From Desulfarculales bacterium UBA696 (GTDB taxonomy: Bacteria > Desulfobacterota > Syntrophobacteria > Syntrophobacterales > Syntrophobacteraceae): a stretch of DNA of 24,985 bases. The position numbers and the translations under genes are program-made. The notes below the pieces were generated by a model. The model did not search any database and was not told the origin of the DNA. It was given only the letters and a program-made list of their open reading frames with translations. Positions 1 through 7,841 of this stretch are shown here, piece by piece (the first letter of the stretch is position 1; each line of letters starts with the position of its first letter). The stretch is taken from positions 29,157 to 54,141 of the forward strand of contig DBMO01000040.1 in assembly GCA_002298995.1 (NCBI GenBank), given 5' to 3'.

Positions 1-2
1 TC

Positions 3-60
3 CCGACCGAAGGTCTCCAAAGATTTTGTAATTATAAGAGAGTTGGAGACCTTCGGTCGG
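3..60. repeat. Perfect 18-bp inverted repeat (REP-like palindrome)
   Basis: Positions 3-20 (CCGACCGAAGGTCTCCAA) are exactly complementary to 43-60, with a 22-base AT-rich loop between them. It lies 97 bases beyond the stop codon of the minus-strand flippase-like gene. Neither arm is followed by a T-run, so it is not a classical intrinsic terminator. It shares the GGTCTCC/GGAGACC core with the second palindrome at 66-91. I infer a dispersed REP-like repeat; copy number in the genome cannot be seen here. Confidence 0.7.
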
Positions 61-65
61 AAATG

Positions 66-91
66 GTGGCACGGTCGGGAGACCGTGTCAC
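66..91. repeat. Second GGTC/GACC palindrome
   Basis: Positions 66-76 (GTGGCACGGTC) pair with 81-91 (GACCGTGTCAC) with one mismatch and a 4-base GGGA loop. It follows the 3-60 palindrome by 5 bases and uses a related core. The two together look like a doublet of short palindromic repeats. Confidence 0.6.
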
Positions 92-156
92 AACAGGAGA
101 GTTCGTAGTTGTAGCTGTGATTTGGGCGACCATCACCTACCGGTCGGCCAGCCTGT

Positions 157-1203
157 TTACTTCCCCACCATCGCCCTGATCTCTTCCCGGATCTGTTTAA
201 AAGTCAGCCCGCAGCGGCTTACCGCGAGCAGCCCTACTGCCCAGAGCGGCAGGGTAATGATAATAAAGACCATTACGGAGAAGGCGGCGGATGCAACCTT
301 GTCGCATCCGAACAGCATAAGTCCGGTCACGCACAACAACTGATAGGTGCCCACGTTGGAGGGTGCGCTGGGCAGTAGTGTGCCGACTCGAATCAAAAGG
401 AACACGGCGGTTCCGACCATGAATGAGGTTTCCAATCCAAACCCCAGCATCACGAACCAGAAGGCGAGGATCTGGAATATCAAAACCAGGGATGAGACAA
501 GAAAGGACAGGTAAAACCACTTCGTTCCCGCGAGGAGGTGTATTTCATCACTGATTTGCCTGAATAATGACACTATTATGTGAAGAGGCTTCCAGCCGAT
601 CTTTTTGCCGTTTTGAACGGAGTTGGGCTTGGGTTTCCTTAGCAGAACAACGTAGACAAGAATGCCGGTTACCACCAGGACGGCAATTCCCACATTGTCG
701 GCGAAGTTCAGGACCTGCTCGGGTAATTCATCCAAAATAATAGCTGTTATACCAAGAATGATCCCCAGCCAGATAGCGTCAAACAGCCGCTCGATTACAA
801 CCGAGGGAATTGCGGCCATAAATCGTATCGAAAGCCACCGCGAAACCAGGTATGTGCGCACCAGCTCGCCCATGCGCAAGGGGAGCACTTCATTGGTGAA
901 AAGGCCGGCGTAAACGGCCTTTGCCGCATCCATCACCGTGATTGGTCCGAAATGGCGAAGCAGCATTTGCCACCGCTGCCCCTGGAAAACGTATCCCAGT
1001 ATGTCACAGGCGACAGCGGGCACAATCCACCACCAGTTTATGGTGGAGGCATGCTGCAGGAGTTCACGGTAACCGATATCATGAAAGACCCACACCAGGC
1101 ATAGAACTGCCAGCAGGCACCCGAGGAGCGGCTTCAAGATGCGCCGTGGACCTTCCCGCCTGGTCGGATAAGGTGAGGCAAGCTGAATCGAGTCTTGTTC
1201 CAT
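157..1203 (-). CDS. Flippase-like / LPG synthase TM-domain membrane protein
   Basis: This 348-residue integral membrane protein has about eight hydrophobic segments, beginning near residues 24-43 and 57-75 and running to a final pair near 285-335. The region around GELVRTYLVSR (about 112-122) and the conserved RVGTLLPSAPSNVGTYQ stretch (about 275-291) are typical of the PF03706 family (lysylphosphatidylglycerol synthase TM region, YbhN/AglD-like). Family members lack the soluble aminoacyl-transferase domain of MprF and are thought to act on lipid-linked substrates, possibly as flippases. The ATG at 1203 is used; the Shine-Dalgarno match upstream is weak. It stands alone, convergent with nothing in the window, with the palindrome doublet just beyond its 3' end. 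Family assignment is good; the substrate is unknown. Confidence 0.8.
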   Translation of the reverse strand: MEQDSIQLASPYPTRREGPRRILKPLLGCLLAVLCLVWVFHDIGYRELLQHASTINWWWIVPAVACDILGYVFQGQRWQMLLRHFGPITVMDAAKAVYAGLFTNEVLPLRMGELVRTYLVSRWLSIRFMAAIPSVVIERLFDAIWLGIILGITAIILDELPEQVLNFADNVGIAVLVVTGILVYVVLLRKPKPNSVQNGKKIGWKPLHIIVSLFRQISDEIHLLAGTKWFYLSFLVSSLVLIFQILAFWFVMLGFGLETSFMVGTAVFLLIRVGTLLPSAPSNVGTYQLLCVTGLMLFGCDKVASAAFSVMVFIIITLPLWAVGLLAVSRCGLTFKQIREEIRAMVGK

Positions 1204-1660
1204 GTTATCTCTTATCGTCAGTTTGCTACTGAATCGTGACTGATTCGTCCGAAGTGATGAATTTTTGAGGTAGTTCGTTCTAAATCGCTAGTGGGCAATC
1301 TTCGACAAGTGCGCGAAAGGTTTCCCGGATGGATGAGCGCTGCGTTTGGAGAATTTAATTCATTGCAGCAAAGACCGATATGCCCGCAATCACAGAACCT
1401 TTCAATAGTAACCAAAAGAGGGTTCCGATGCAAAACAAAAGGTTTACAGAACTTTACGAATTGATGATCGCGCTTGTAAAACGCGTAAGCCTCGAAGCCT
1501 GGATTTCACGAACCCGGAATTTGAAAGTTCTTCAAAAATATGTCCGAGCGCCCTATCGAGCATCCCCCCTTTTCCGTACCGAGATGATTATCATTTGCTT
1601 CAGTGGAACGTCCCCCATCGAATTTTGGATAAACCTGCCCCGTAAGCCTTGGAGGTATCT
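1204..1660. other. 457-base intergenic region, no supported gene
   Basis: This gap separates two divergently transcribed genes, so it should carry promoters for both. An open frame from 1380 to 1673 has no ribosome binding site, resembles no family I know, and runs into the start of the PrpD-family gene. I see no convincing -35/-10 pair, riboswitch or strong hairpin. The stretch is somewhat less GC-rich than its neighbours. Confidence 0.5.
1651..1655 (+). promoter_or_regulatory. Ribosome binding site fixing the prpD-like start
   Basis: GGAGG lies five bases before ATG 1661. The longer frame opening with TTG at 1649 would place this site inside the coding region, so ATG 1661 is the better start. 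Confidence 0.75.
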
Positions 1661-3034
1661 ATGCCCCTCGTGAACGAACTCGCGTCATTTGTTGCCAGGT
1701 CTCAATATGAGAACCTATCGGATAGCGCCCGGCATCAGCTTAAAATTCGAGTGCTGGACAGCCTGGGCTGCGCGATAGGAGCACTCGATGGTGAGCCGGT
1801 AAGGCTCGTTCGGCAGCAGGTCGAGGATTTCGGCGGGAGGCCTTCCTGCACGCTCATTGGCGGACAGCGCACCTCCCCCGACCGGGCCGCCTTCTACAAC
1901 GGCGCCCTGGTCCGATACCTCGATTTTAACGACAGCTATCTTGCAAAATTCGAGACATGCCATCCCAGCGACAACCTGGGGGCCGTGCTTGCAGCATCGG
2001 AATACGCCCAAAAGTCTGGAAAAGATTTCCTGGCGGCGCTCGCCGTTGCCTACCAGGTCCAGTGCCGGCTTAGCGACGTCGCCCCGGTACGGGACAGGGG
2101 ATTCGACCACACCACGCAGGGCTCCTATGCCGCCGCCGCGGGAGTCTCCAGGGCCCTGGGGCTCGATGCCGACAAGACGGCCAACGCAATCGCAATAAGC
2201 GGCACGGCGTTCAACGCTCTAAGGGTTACCAGGACCGGCGCCCTGTCACATTGGAAGGGGCTGGCCTATCCAAATACCGCTTTTGGGGCAACCCACGCGG
2301 CTTTTCTCGCCATGCGCGGCATAACGGGGCCGCTGGAGGTCTTCGAAGGCAACAAGGGCTTCATGGAAGCCGTCTCGGGTCCGTTTGTGATCACCTGGTC
2401 ACGTGAGGACCTCGAACGCGTAACGTCCACCATAATCAAGAAGTACAACGCCGAGGTCCATTCGCAGTCCGCAATCGAGGGAATCCTGGAGATGAAGGAA
2501 AAGCACGGCTTCAAACCCGAGGATATCCTTGGCGTCGAGCTCGAAACCTTCAATGTCGCCTTCAATATCATCGGCGGGGGCGAAGAGGGCATAAAGACGG
2601 TTGTGAGGACCAAGGAAGAGGCCGACCACAGCCTTCCTTATATCCTGGCCGCCGCCATACTCGACGGCACGGTCATGCCCGAGCAGTACAGCCCCGAGCG
2701 CATCGCACGAGACGACGTACAAAACCTGCTCAAGCGCATTTTCGTCCGCCCCCGGCCCGACCTGAGCGAACGGTTTCCCTTCGAGATGCCGTGCCTGATT
2801 AGGGTTAATCTCAAAGACGGCCGGATACTCGAAAATGAAAAAAAAGATTACGAAGGATTCTACACCAGGCCCCTCAAATGGGAGGGGGTCGTTCGAAAAT
2901 TCGAATACCTGAGCCGCCCCTACCTGAGCAATGATCTGAGCAGGAGCATCCAGGAGGCTGTCGGTGCCCTTGAAAATATCCGGGTAGCTGAACTGACCGA
3001 ACTTCTGGCGAAGGTGGGCGCTGACAGGACATGA
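1661..3034 (+). CDS. MmgE/PrpD family dehydratase-like protein
   Basis: This 457-residue protein belongs to the MmgE/PrpD family (2-methylcitrate dehydratase, cis-aconitate decarboxylase and relatives; cofactor-free enzymes acting on carboxylic acids). Family signatures are visible: LDFNDSYL (residues 87-94), HPSDNLG (101-107), SHWKG (196-200, the lysine matching the active-site region of the family) and AEVHSQSAI (264-272), close to the PrpD version of that motif. Length is near the usual 450-480. ATG 1661 was chosen because GGAGG precedes it by five bases. The next gene begins 37 bases downstream with its own ribosome binding site, so the two are probably cotranscribed. Neither prpC nor prpB is nearby, so a methylcitrate-cycle role is not supported by context. 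The family is clear; the substrate is not. Confidence 0.85.
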   Translation: MPLVNELASFVARSQYENLSDSARHQLKIRVLDSLGCAIGALDGEPVRLVRQQVEDFGGRPSCTLIGGQRTSPDRAAFYNGALVRYLDFNDSYLAKFETCHPSDNLGAVLAASEYAQKSGKDFLAALAVAYQVQCRLSDVAPVRDRGFDHTTQGSYAAAAGVSRALGLDADKTANAIAISGTAFNALRVTRTGALSHWKGLAYPNTAFGATHAAFLAMRGITGPLEVFEGNKGFMEAVSGPFVITWSREDLERVTSTIIKKYNAEVHSQSAIEGILEMKEKHGFKPEDILGVELETFNVAFNIIGGGEEGIKTVVRTKEEADHSLPYILAAAILDGTVMPEQYSPERIARDDVQNLLKRIFVRPRPDLSERFPFEMPCLIRVNLKDGRILENEKKDYEGFYTRPLKWEGVVRKFEYLSRPYLSNDLSRSIQEAVGALENIRVAELTELLAKVGADRT

Positions 3035-3071
3035 CCCAGGGGCAAGAGCAACCGGAAAGGAGGGTAAAGCC

Positions 3072-3905
3072 GTGGCAGGCGAAAAAACCGAAAGGGCATT
3101 TTCATTCATGGAGCTAAACAGGCGCGACGAAAAGCCCCGAAACACCGGCATAACCGAGATCCGGGGCCCCTACTACACTCCCATGGGCAAAAATTACCTC
3201 GAAGACGTGCTTGAAACCATGGGCAACTATATCGATTCGCTGAAGTTTGCCGGAGGGTCTTTTTCTCTAATGCCCCGGGCAGCGGTAAAGGAACTGATAG
3301 ACCTCTGTCACGACCACAATGTGCTGGTTTCCACCGGCGGATTCATCGAGCGCGTGCTTTCCATGGGCACCAAGCTTGTTGACCGCTACATGGATGAATG
3401 CGGCGAGTTGGGCTTCGATATAATCGAGATCTCGGCCGGATTTATCAGCGTCCCCACCGAAACGATCATGCGGCTGATAGAAAAGGTCCAGAAAGCCGGG
3501 CTGAAGGCCAAGCCCGAGGTAGGCATCCAGTTCGGGGCGGGAGGCGCGAGCAGGATATCGGAGCTTGAAGCGGAAGGGACCAGGGACCCCGAATGGGCCA
3601 TCATTCAGTCCAGGAAATATCTGGACATGGGCGCCTACATGATCATGATCGAATCCGAGGGAATTACCGAGAGCGTCAGTGCGTGGCGGACCGAAATACC
3701 TCCAAAATTCATAAACGCCCTCGGCCTCGAAAACATAATGTTCGAGGCCGCCGACCCGGATGTTTTTGCCTGGTATATTCAAAACTACGGCCCAGAGGTC
3801 AACCTGTTCGTTGACCACAGCCAGATCGTCCAGCTCGAATGCCTCCGCTCAGGCATCTGGGGCACAAAGAGCCTGTGGGGGAGAGTGCTGACCTACAGAG
3901 AGTGA
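3072..3905 (+). CDS. Phosphosulfolactate synthase family protein (ComA-like)
   Basis: This 277-residue TIM-barrel-type protein matches the ComA/phosphosulfolactate synthase family (PF02679), whose archaeal member adds sulfite to phosphoenolpyruvate in coenzyme M synthesis. Family features include KPRNTGITEI (21-30), GNYIDSLKFAGG (51-62), VSTGGFIE (86-93), the conserved lysine-containing KPEVG (147-151), IESEGI (183-188) and VDHSQIVQLECLR (237-249). It starts with GTG at 3072, preceded by GGAGGG seven bases upstream. Many bacteria (for example B. subtilis YitD) and plants (Hsa32) carry homologues without making coenzyme M, so the true reaction is uncertain. Pairing with a PrpD-family dehydratase suggests a shared small pathway. 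No other coenzyme M genes are in view. Confidence 0.85.
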   Translation: MAGEKTERAFSFMELNRRDEKPRNTGITEIRGPYYTPMGKNYLEDVLETMGNYIDSLKFAGGSFSLMPRAAVKELIDLCHDHNVLVSTGGFIERVLSMGTKLVDRYMDECGELGFDIIEISAGFISVPTETIMRLIEKVQKAGLKAKPEVGIQFGAGGASRISELEAEGTRDPEWAIIQSRKYLDMGAYMIMIESEGITESVSAWRTEIPPKFINALGLENIMFEAADPDVFAWYIQNYGPEVNLFVDHSQIVQLECLRSGIWGTKSLWGRVLTYRE

Positions 3906-3980
3906 AAAAATCCTTTTGAAGGAGCGGCGGAACCACAAACCTTAAAGCTAAAGCCGGATAGACATTCTCGACGCTTCGGA

Positions 3981-4024
3981 ATGGCGGGTTTAAGTAAGAC
4001 TTGCATTCGCCATAAAACTTTTTC
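3981..4024 (+). terminator. Candidate weak terminator after the prpD-comA pair
   Basis: ATGGCG (3981-3986) pairs with CGCCAT (4008-4013). An inner AAGT/ACTT stem (3992-3995 with 3999-4002) lies across a symmetric five-base internal loop. A T-rich run follows a few bases later (4019-4024). The T-run is offset and the stem interrupted, so this is only a candidate, lying between two convergent genes. Confidence 0.3.
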
Positions 4025-4057
4025 AATTATTCGCGTGAGTTCGACTCCACGCTCTCG

Positions 4058-6049
4058 CTAAGCTGAAGCCGTTTCAGCCACGCACGAGGCCACCTCGACG
4101 GGCCAGTTTGCCTTTATGGAGGTGCCGGTGCCTTCCTTCGAATTTATCACCATGGTTCCGCCGGAGTACCCGACGCGCTCGCTCATGCTGATTAATCCGA
4201 GGCCCTTTTCTTCCTTCCCGGAGAGCAGTGCGGCATCGAATCCCCGGCCGTTGTCCTCGATTGTCATCCGGATCAGGTTGTCCCGCTTTTCGAGCTTCAA
4301 CATCACCTTGTTTGCGCCGCTGTGCTTGGCGACATTATGAAAGGCTTCCTGTACCACCCTGAAAATAACGATCTTCAAAGGATCGGGGATATCCTTCTCT
4401 TCGACCAAAATATCGATCTTTACCGAGACGGCCGGGTAAACGGACTGAAAGTTGCGGGTAAACCACCCGAGGGTCGTCAACACGCCGAGGTCATCCAGCA
4501 TCGATGGGCGCAGGTCCGCCGTGATGCGCCTGGATTCCTCCATCGCGTGCCTCACCAAGCCAATTATCGACTGAAGCATGTCGGGGTCGAATCCGGATTT
4601 TCCGGCGGTATTTAACGTATTTTCGCACCCGATCTTGATACTGCTGAGCAGCGAGCCGATGCTGTCGTGGAGTTCCCCCGCGATGCGCTTCCGCTCCTTT
4701 TCCTGGGCCGATAGCAGCTTTGAGGAAAGAAGGCGCAGCCGGTTCTCGGACTCCAGAAGCGCTTCTTCGGCTTTCTTCCGCTCCGAGATATCCTCGATCA
4801 GACCTATGCCCCCTATCACCGAATCGTCGAGGGCAAATATGGGGCCGAAATCCGCTTTGAGGTCGGTAAGCCTTCCTCCCGTTATCGAGAGATAGCTGCC
4901 TTCATAGCAGGCATAGCGGCCTGAGAGGCAGGTCATCACCGCCGCCTTTATCTTCTTGTTCTTTAACGACGAGAGCAGATTCAAGCCGATGAATCGCTCT
5001 TTGGAGGAACCCCATATCTCGGCTATCTTCTCGTTGCAGGCCGTAACGGTGCCGCCGGCGTCAAAGTGAAAAATACCAAGGGGCGAGTTTTGAAAAATCA
5101 GCCGGTACTTCTTCTCCGACTCGCTGAGCGCTTTTTCCATCTGCTTGCGTTGGGTGATATCGTTTCCTATGCATAGAACTCCGCGAACATTCCCATCCGC
5201 ATCGCGCATGGCCTTGTTGGTCCACGCCACCCAGACGCGGTTTCCGCCCCGGCGCATGTTTTCGTTCTCGCTGGTGGCGAATTTATCAGGGTTGAGGCAC
5301 AATTCCTTCATGGACTCCGACATATTGCGCCCGTAGGTGTCCATAGCCGGAACGATTGTCCCAACAACATTACGGCCCAGGATTTCTTCCTGGGTGAAGC
5401 CGAAAAAACTTTCCGCAAATTCGTTAAAAAAGGTAATATTCCCAAGTGTATCAAGCCGGAGGATGATGCTGTTTGCGTTCTCTACCAGCTCACGGTATTT
5501 TTCCTCGCTCTTGCGCAGTGAATCAACCACCTCTTTGTGGGTTGTTACGTCACGGATGGATTCAACGGCCCCGATGACTTTTCCATCCGCGTCGTAGAGC
5601 CGGGATGCCTTTCCCCAGAGGAAGGCCCCTTTGCCGTTGTATAGAGCCGGGCTGAAGGCCTCGGCAAAAAAGGTATCACCATCACAGTGGAGGTACGAAT
5701 AACACGCTTCGGTCCCTTCCCCGGTACCCAGGGCATAGTCGATCACAATCGGCCGTGGCTGGTTGTAGAAGGGGATGGAGTAGGCATAATCACCCTTGCC
5801 GAGTATTTCGAACTTAGGAACTCCGGTCATCTCCTCGATTGCCCTGTTCCAGGCGATGACTCGTCCCTTACAATCTATGACAAAGGTTGGGTCGGGCAGA
5901 AAGTCGATTATGTCAATTAGATGGATAGGCGGTAATCCGGCGGACTGCGGGGTGTAGCCGATTTGAGCTGGCTGGCTGGGTCTCGAATCATCCGAGTCTG
6001 GCGGGAACATGGCCGAAAGGCCGTTGCGGCCTTTTTGACGGGCTTTCAC
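4058..6049 (-). CDS. Three-PAS sensor histidine kinase, HisKA_3 (NarL-partner) type
   Basis: This is a cytoplasmic sensor kinase of about 663 residues with no membrane segment or signal peptide. Three PAS domains lie at about 42-172, 182-302 and 309-427, each followed by a PAC-like tail (for example SIRDVT, GNDITQRK, EDISERK). A HisKA_3 dimerisation domain follows with the phospho-acceptor in ERKRIAGELHDS (His461). The HATPase_c domain has an N box (EAFHNVAKHS, Asn572), DNGRGF (599-604) and GLGL (616-619). Such kinases normally phosphorylate LuxR/NarL-type response regulators, and none is encoded nearby, so it is orphan here. Start choice: a GTG at 6058 overlaps the GGAGG, so GTG 6049 or 6052 is more likely. 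It is divergent from the potassium channel. The PAS ligands cannot be predicted from sequence alone. Confidence 0.88.
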   Translation of the reverse strand: MKARQKGRNGLSAMFPPDSDDSRPSQPAQIGYTPQSAGLPPIHLIDIIDFLPDPTFVIDCKGRVIAWNRAIEEMTGVPKFEILGKGDYAYSIPFYNQPRPIVIDYALGTGEGTEACYSYLHCDGDTFFAEAFSPALYNGKGAFLWGKASRLYDADGKVIGAVESIRDVTTHKEVVDSLRKSEEKYRELVENANSIILRLDTLGNITFFNEFAESFFGFTQEEILGRNVVGTIVPAMDTYGRNMSESMKELCLNPDKFATSENENMRRGGNRVWVAWTNKAMRDADGNVRGVLCIGNDITQRKQMEKALSESEKKYRLIFQNSPLGIFHFDAGGTVTACNEKIAEIWGSSKERFIGLNLLSSLKNKKIKAAVMTCLSGRYACYEGSYLSITGGRLTDLKADFGPIFALDDSVIGGIGLIEDISERKKAEEALLESENRLRLLSSKLLSAQEKERKRIAGELHDSIGSLLSSIKIGCENTLNTAGKSGFDPDMLQSIIGLVRHAMEESRRITADLRPSMLDDLGVLTTLGWFTRNFQSVYPAVSVKIDILVEEKDIPDPLKIVIFRVVQEAFHNVAKHSGANKVMLKLEKRDNLIRMTIEDNGRGFDAALLSGKEEKGLGLISMSERVGYSGGTMVINSKEGTGTSIKANWPVEVASCVAETASA

Positions 6050-6057
6050 CACAACCA

Positions 6058-6062
6058 CCTCC
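6058..6062 (-). promoter_or_regulatory. Ribosome binding site arguing for a shorter kinase start
   Basis: On the minus strand GGAGG occupies 6062-6058. Four valine codons follow, and those at 6058, 6052 and 6049 are GTG. The 6058 codon overlaps the site, while 6052 and 6049 sit five and eight bases after it. Confidence 0.6.
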
Positions 6063-6213
6063 GAAAGACAATGAGCAAGAGCGATCAGAGCAGGAACAGG
6101 AAAGCAATGGGGCTAATACCGATCCTATACCATAGATTTTTCACATTAGGAATCAATTTGGGACGTTTTTCGATCACCCTGGACTTACCGGGATTTTTCG
6201 TTTAAGAAACGTC

Positions 6214-6250
6214 GGATTCCTCCTTAAAATCGGAGATGCCGGAGGATTCC
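6214..6250. repeat. Inverted repeat between kinase and channel genes
   Basis: GGATTCCTCC (6214-6223) is complementary to 6241-6250 with one mismatch, across a 17-base spacer. It sits in the intergenic region between the divergent genes, upstream of both starts. It could be an operator or a transcript hairpin. Nothing else identifies its role. Confidence 0.4.
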
Positions 6251-6317
6251 CGGGAAACTAATTTCAGCGGCGGAATCGCGGTATTCAACCATTTTCACCT
6301 GACGAGCCGGAGGACCC

Positions 6318-7418
6318 ATGGCTTCGGGTCAATCCCGAATTCTCCATACCAGTGAATTAACCAAAGCGCTATTGGAGCGCCTCGTTGTTCCGGCCCTGAT
6401 GATCCTGTTCATGTTCCTCTTCGGAACGATCGGGTTTCTGATAGTGGGCGGAGGCAAATGGAGTGCTTTTGACTGCGCCTACATGACCAGCATAACACTT
6501 ACGACGGTAGGCTACGGCGAGGTTCTCGAAGAGATGGGAACGGGCTCCCGCCTTTTTGCCATGGTGCTGATGTGGTCCGGCATGGGAGTCATACTGTATG
6601 CCGTATCCGCGATTACCGGTTTCGTGGTGGAACAGAACCTGTCGAAATTGCTGAGGGAGCGAAAAATGGAAAAGCGTGTTGCGGCGCTTAGAGATCACTA
6701 TATCGTCTGCGGTGCCGGCAAAACCGGCGCGAACGTAACCAGGGAAATGATAAATTCGAGGCGCCCCTGCGTTGTTATCGAAATAAAACCTGAACGGGTC
6801 GAATGGGTACGGAACCAATTTGATGGCGTGCATGTCATTTTGGGGGACGCAACCGAAGAGGAGGTGCTGAAGCGCGCCGGAATCGAAAAAGCGGCCGGTG
6901 TTCTGGCGGTGCTCGGCGAGGACAGCCACAATCTTCTCATCACCGTGCAGACCCGCTACGTGAACCCCGATATCAAGATCGTGGCCCGCTGCCATGAAAA
7001 TAACCTGACTGATAAATTCTACAGGGCCGGAGCCAATTACGTGGTAAATCCGGCCCACATAGGCGGAATGCGGATGGCCAGCGAAATGGTGAGGCCCCAC
7101 GTGGTCTCTTTCCTGGACAGAATGCTGAGGGGCAAGGACACATCGGTGCGCGTCGAGGAAGTTTCCGTTTGCGAGGCATCTCCCTGGGTAGGGTATTCCT
7201 TGAACGACCTGAGGATACACGACAAAACCGGCCTGATGCCAATAGCGATCAAGCACCCGGAAGAAGATGACTTCAGGTACAATCCTTCACAGGATGATAC
7301 ACTCAAGCCCGGCAGCGTGGTTATCGTCATCGGAAACGCCGAGCAGGTCTCAAACCTCAGAGGATTCTGCTCCGACCCCGGCTTAGCTGAGGAAGACGAA
7401 AAATTCATGGATGAGTGA
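6318..7418 (+). CDS. Potassium channel with RCK (TrkA-N/TrkA-C) gating domain
   Basis: This 366-residue protein has the architecture of MthK-type channels. It has an outer helix (about 22-44), a pore loop with selectivity filter TVGYGE (63-68), an inner helix (about 78-104), a cytoplasmic Rossmann-fold RCK domain and a C-terminal RCK_C lobe (about 255-350). The nucleotide-binding loop is GAGKTG (132-137), with an acidic residue at the end of the second strand (Glu155), consistent with NAD- or adenine-nucleotide binding. The ATG at 6318 is preceded by CGGAGGA five bases upstream. It should act as a tetramer in the inner membrane, moving K+ under ligand control. It is divergent from the PAS kinase, but nothing in the sequence proves a link between the two. 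Confidence 0.9.
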   Translation: MASGQSRILHTSELTKALLERLVVPALMILFMFLFGTIGFLIVGGGKWSAFDCAYMTSITLTTVGYGEVLEEMGTGSRLFAMVLMWSGMGVILYAVSAITGFVVEQNLSKLLRERKMEKRVAALRDHYIVCGAGKTGANVTREMINSRRPCVVIEIKPERVEWVRNQFDGVHVILGDATEEEVLKRAGIEKAAGVLAVLGEDSHNLLITVQTRYVNPDIKIVARCHENNLTDKFYRAGANYVVNPAHIGGMRMASEMVRPHVVSFLDRMLRGKDTSVRVEEVSVCEASPWVGYSLNDLRIHDKTGLMPIAIKHPEEDDFRYNPSQDDTLKPGSVVIVIGNAEQVSNLRGFCSDPGLAEEDEKFMDE

Positions 7419-7420
7419 AA

Positions 7421-7620
7421 GAAGAATTCTGGGAATCTTAGGGATTTAAGGATTTTTGGGATTCTCCAGCCATCGTGGTCAGGAGACTCGACCCATAACC
7501 TGAGTTCTAAATCCGCTCAACTAAATTCCTGAAAATCCCTTGATCCCTCACATCCCAAATCCCTTAAGTCCCTAAAATTTCCTTAATTCCTTAAATTCCC
7601 AAAATCACTCAAATTTCCCC
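7421..7620. repeat. Degenerate TCCC-periodic array with inverted partner
   Basis: From about 7528 to 7620 the plus strand repeats a loose unit of the form TCCCTTAAA: TCCC or TTCC cores start at 7536, 7544, 7553, 7560, 7569, 7580, 7588 and 7597, mostly 7-9 bases apart. Just after the channel stop codon, 7421-7464 carries the complementary form (AGGGATTTAAGGA). Read in reverse complement it aligns well with about 7553-7592. Together they form a long imperfect inverted repeat around a roughly 65-90-base core. It codes for nothing visible and may act as a transcript barrier between the channel gene and dnaK. Confidence 0.55.
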
Positions 7621-7672
7621 CAAAGTACCTATATTAATAAGAAACCTTTGATTCAGCCAATGGGACTTCCCC

Positions 7673-7690
7673 TACATGAAACGCCATGTA
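7673..7690. repeat. Palindrome in dnaK leader region
   Basis: TACATG (7673-7678) and CATGTA (7685-7690) form a perfect 6-bp inverted repeat with a 6-base spacer, about 150 bases before dnaK. It does not match the CIRCE element. It may be an operator; confidence is low. Confidence 0.3.
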
Positions 7691-7752
7691 AGTAGAAGCT
7701 CTCCTCTGGAAAGGGGTCTGGATCATGTTTATCTTCAGCGTGAATTGTTTTA

Positions 7753-7779
7753 TTGGCAGTCAAGTGCAATGGCTGCCAA
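7753..7779 (+). repeat. Hairpin upstream of dnaK
   Basis: TTGGCAG (7753-7759) pairs perfectly with CTGCCAA (7773-7779) across a 13-base loop, 62 bases before the dnaK start. It could be an operator or a structure in the mRNA leader. I see neither a CIRCE repeat nor a clear sigma-32 promoter in the 423-base gap before dnaK. Confidence 0.35.
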
Positions 7780-7841
7780 CCGGCTACCCGGCCCTGAGTT
7801 GCAGGTAAGCCGCCACTTATTTTAGAAAAGGAGGAATTCCC

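Noticed and set aside
1380..1673. 97-codon plus-strand frame before the PrpD-family gene
   Set aside because: No ribosome binding site, no family resemblance, and it overlaps the start of a well-supported gene in another frame.
4033..4052. tRNA-like T-arm (GAGTTCGACTC) between convergent genes
   Set aside because: The stem needs a bulge, and I could find no acceptor, D-arm or anticodon arm upstream. Probably chance.
7419..7841. CIRCE operator or sigma-32 promoter before dnaK
   Set aside because: Neither TTAGCACTC-N9-GAGTGCTAA nor a good CTTGAA...CCCCAT pair is present.
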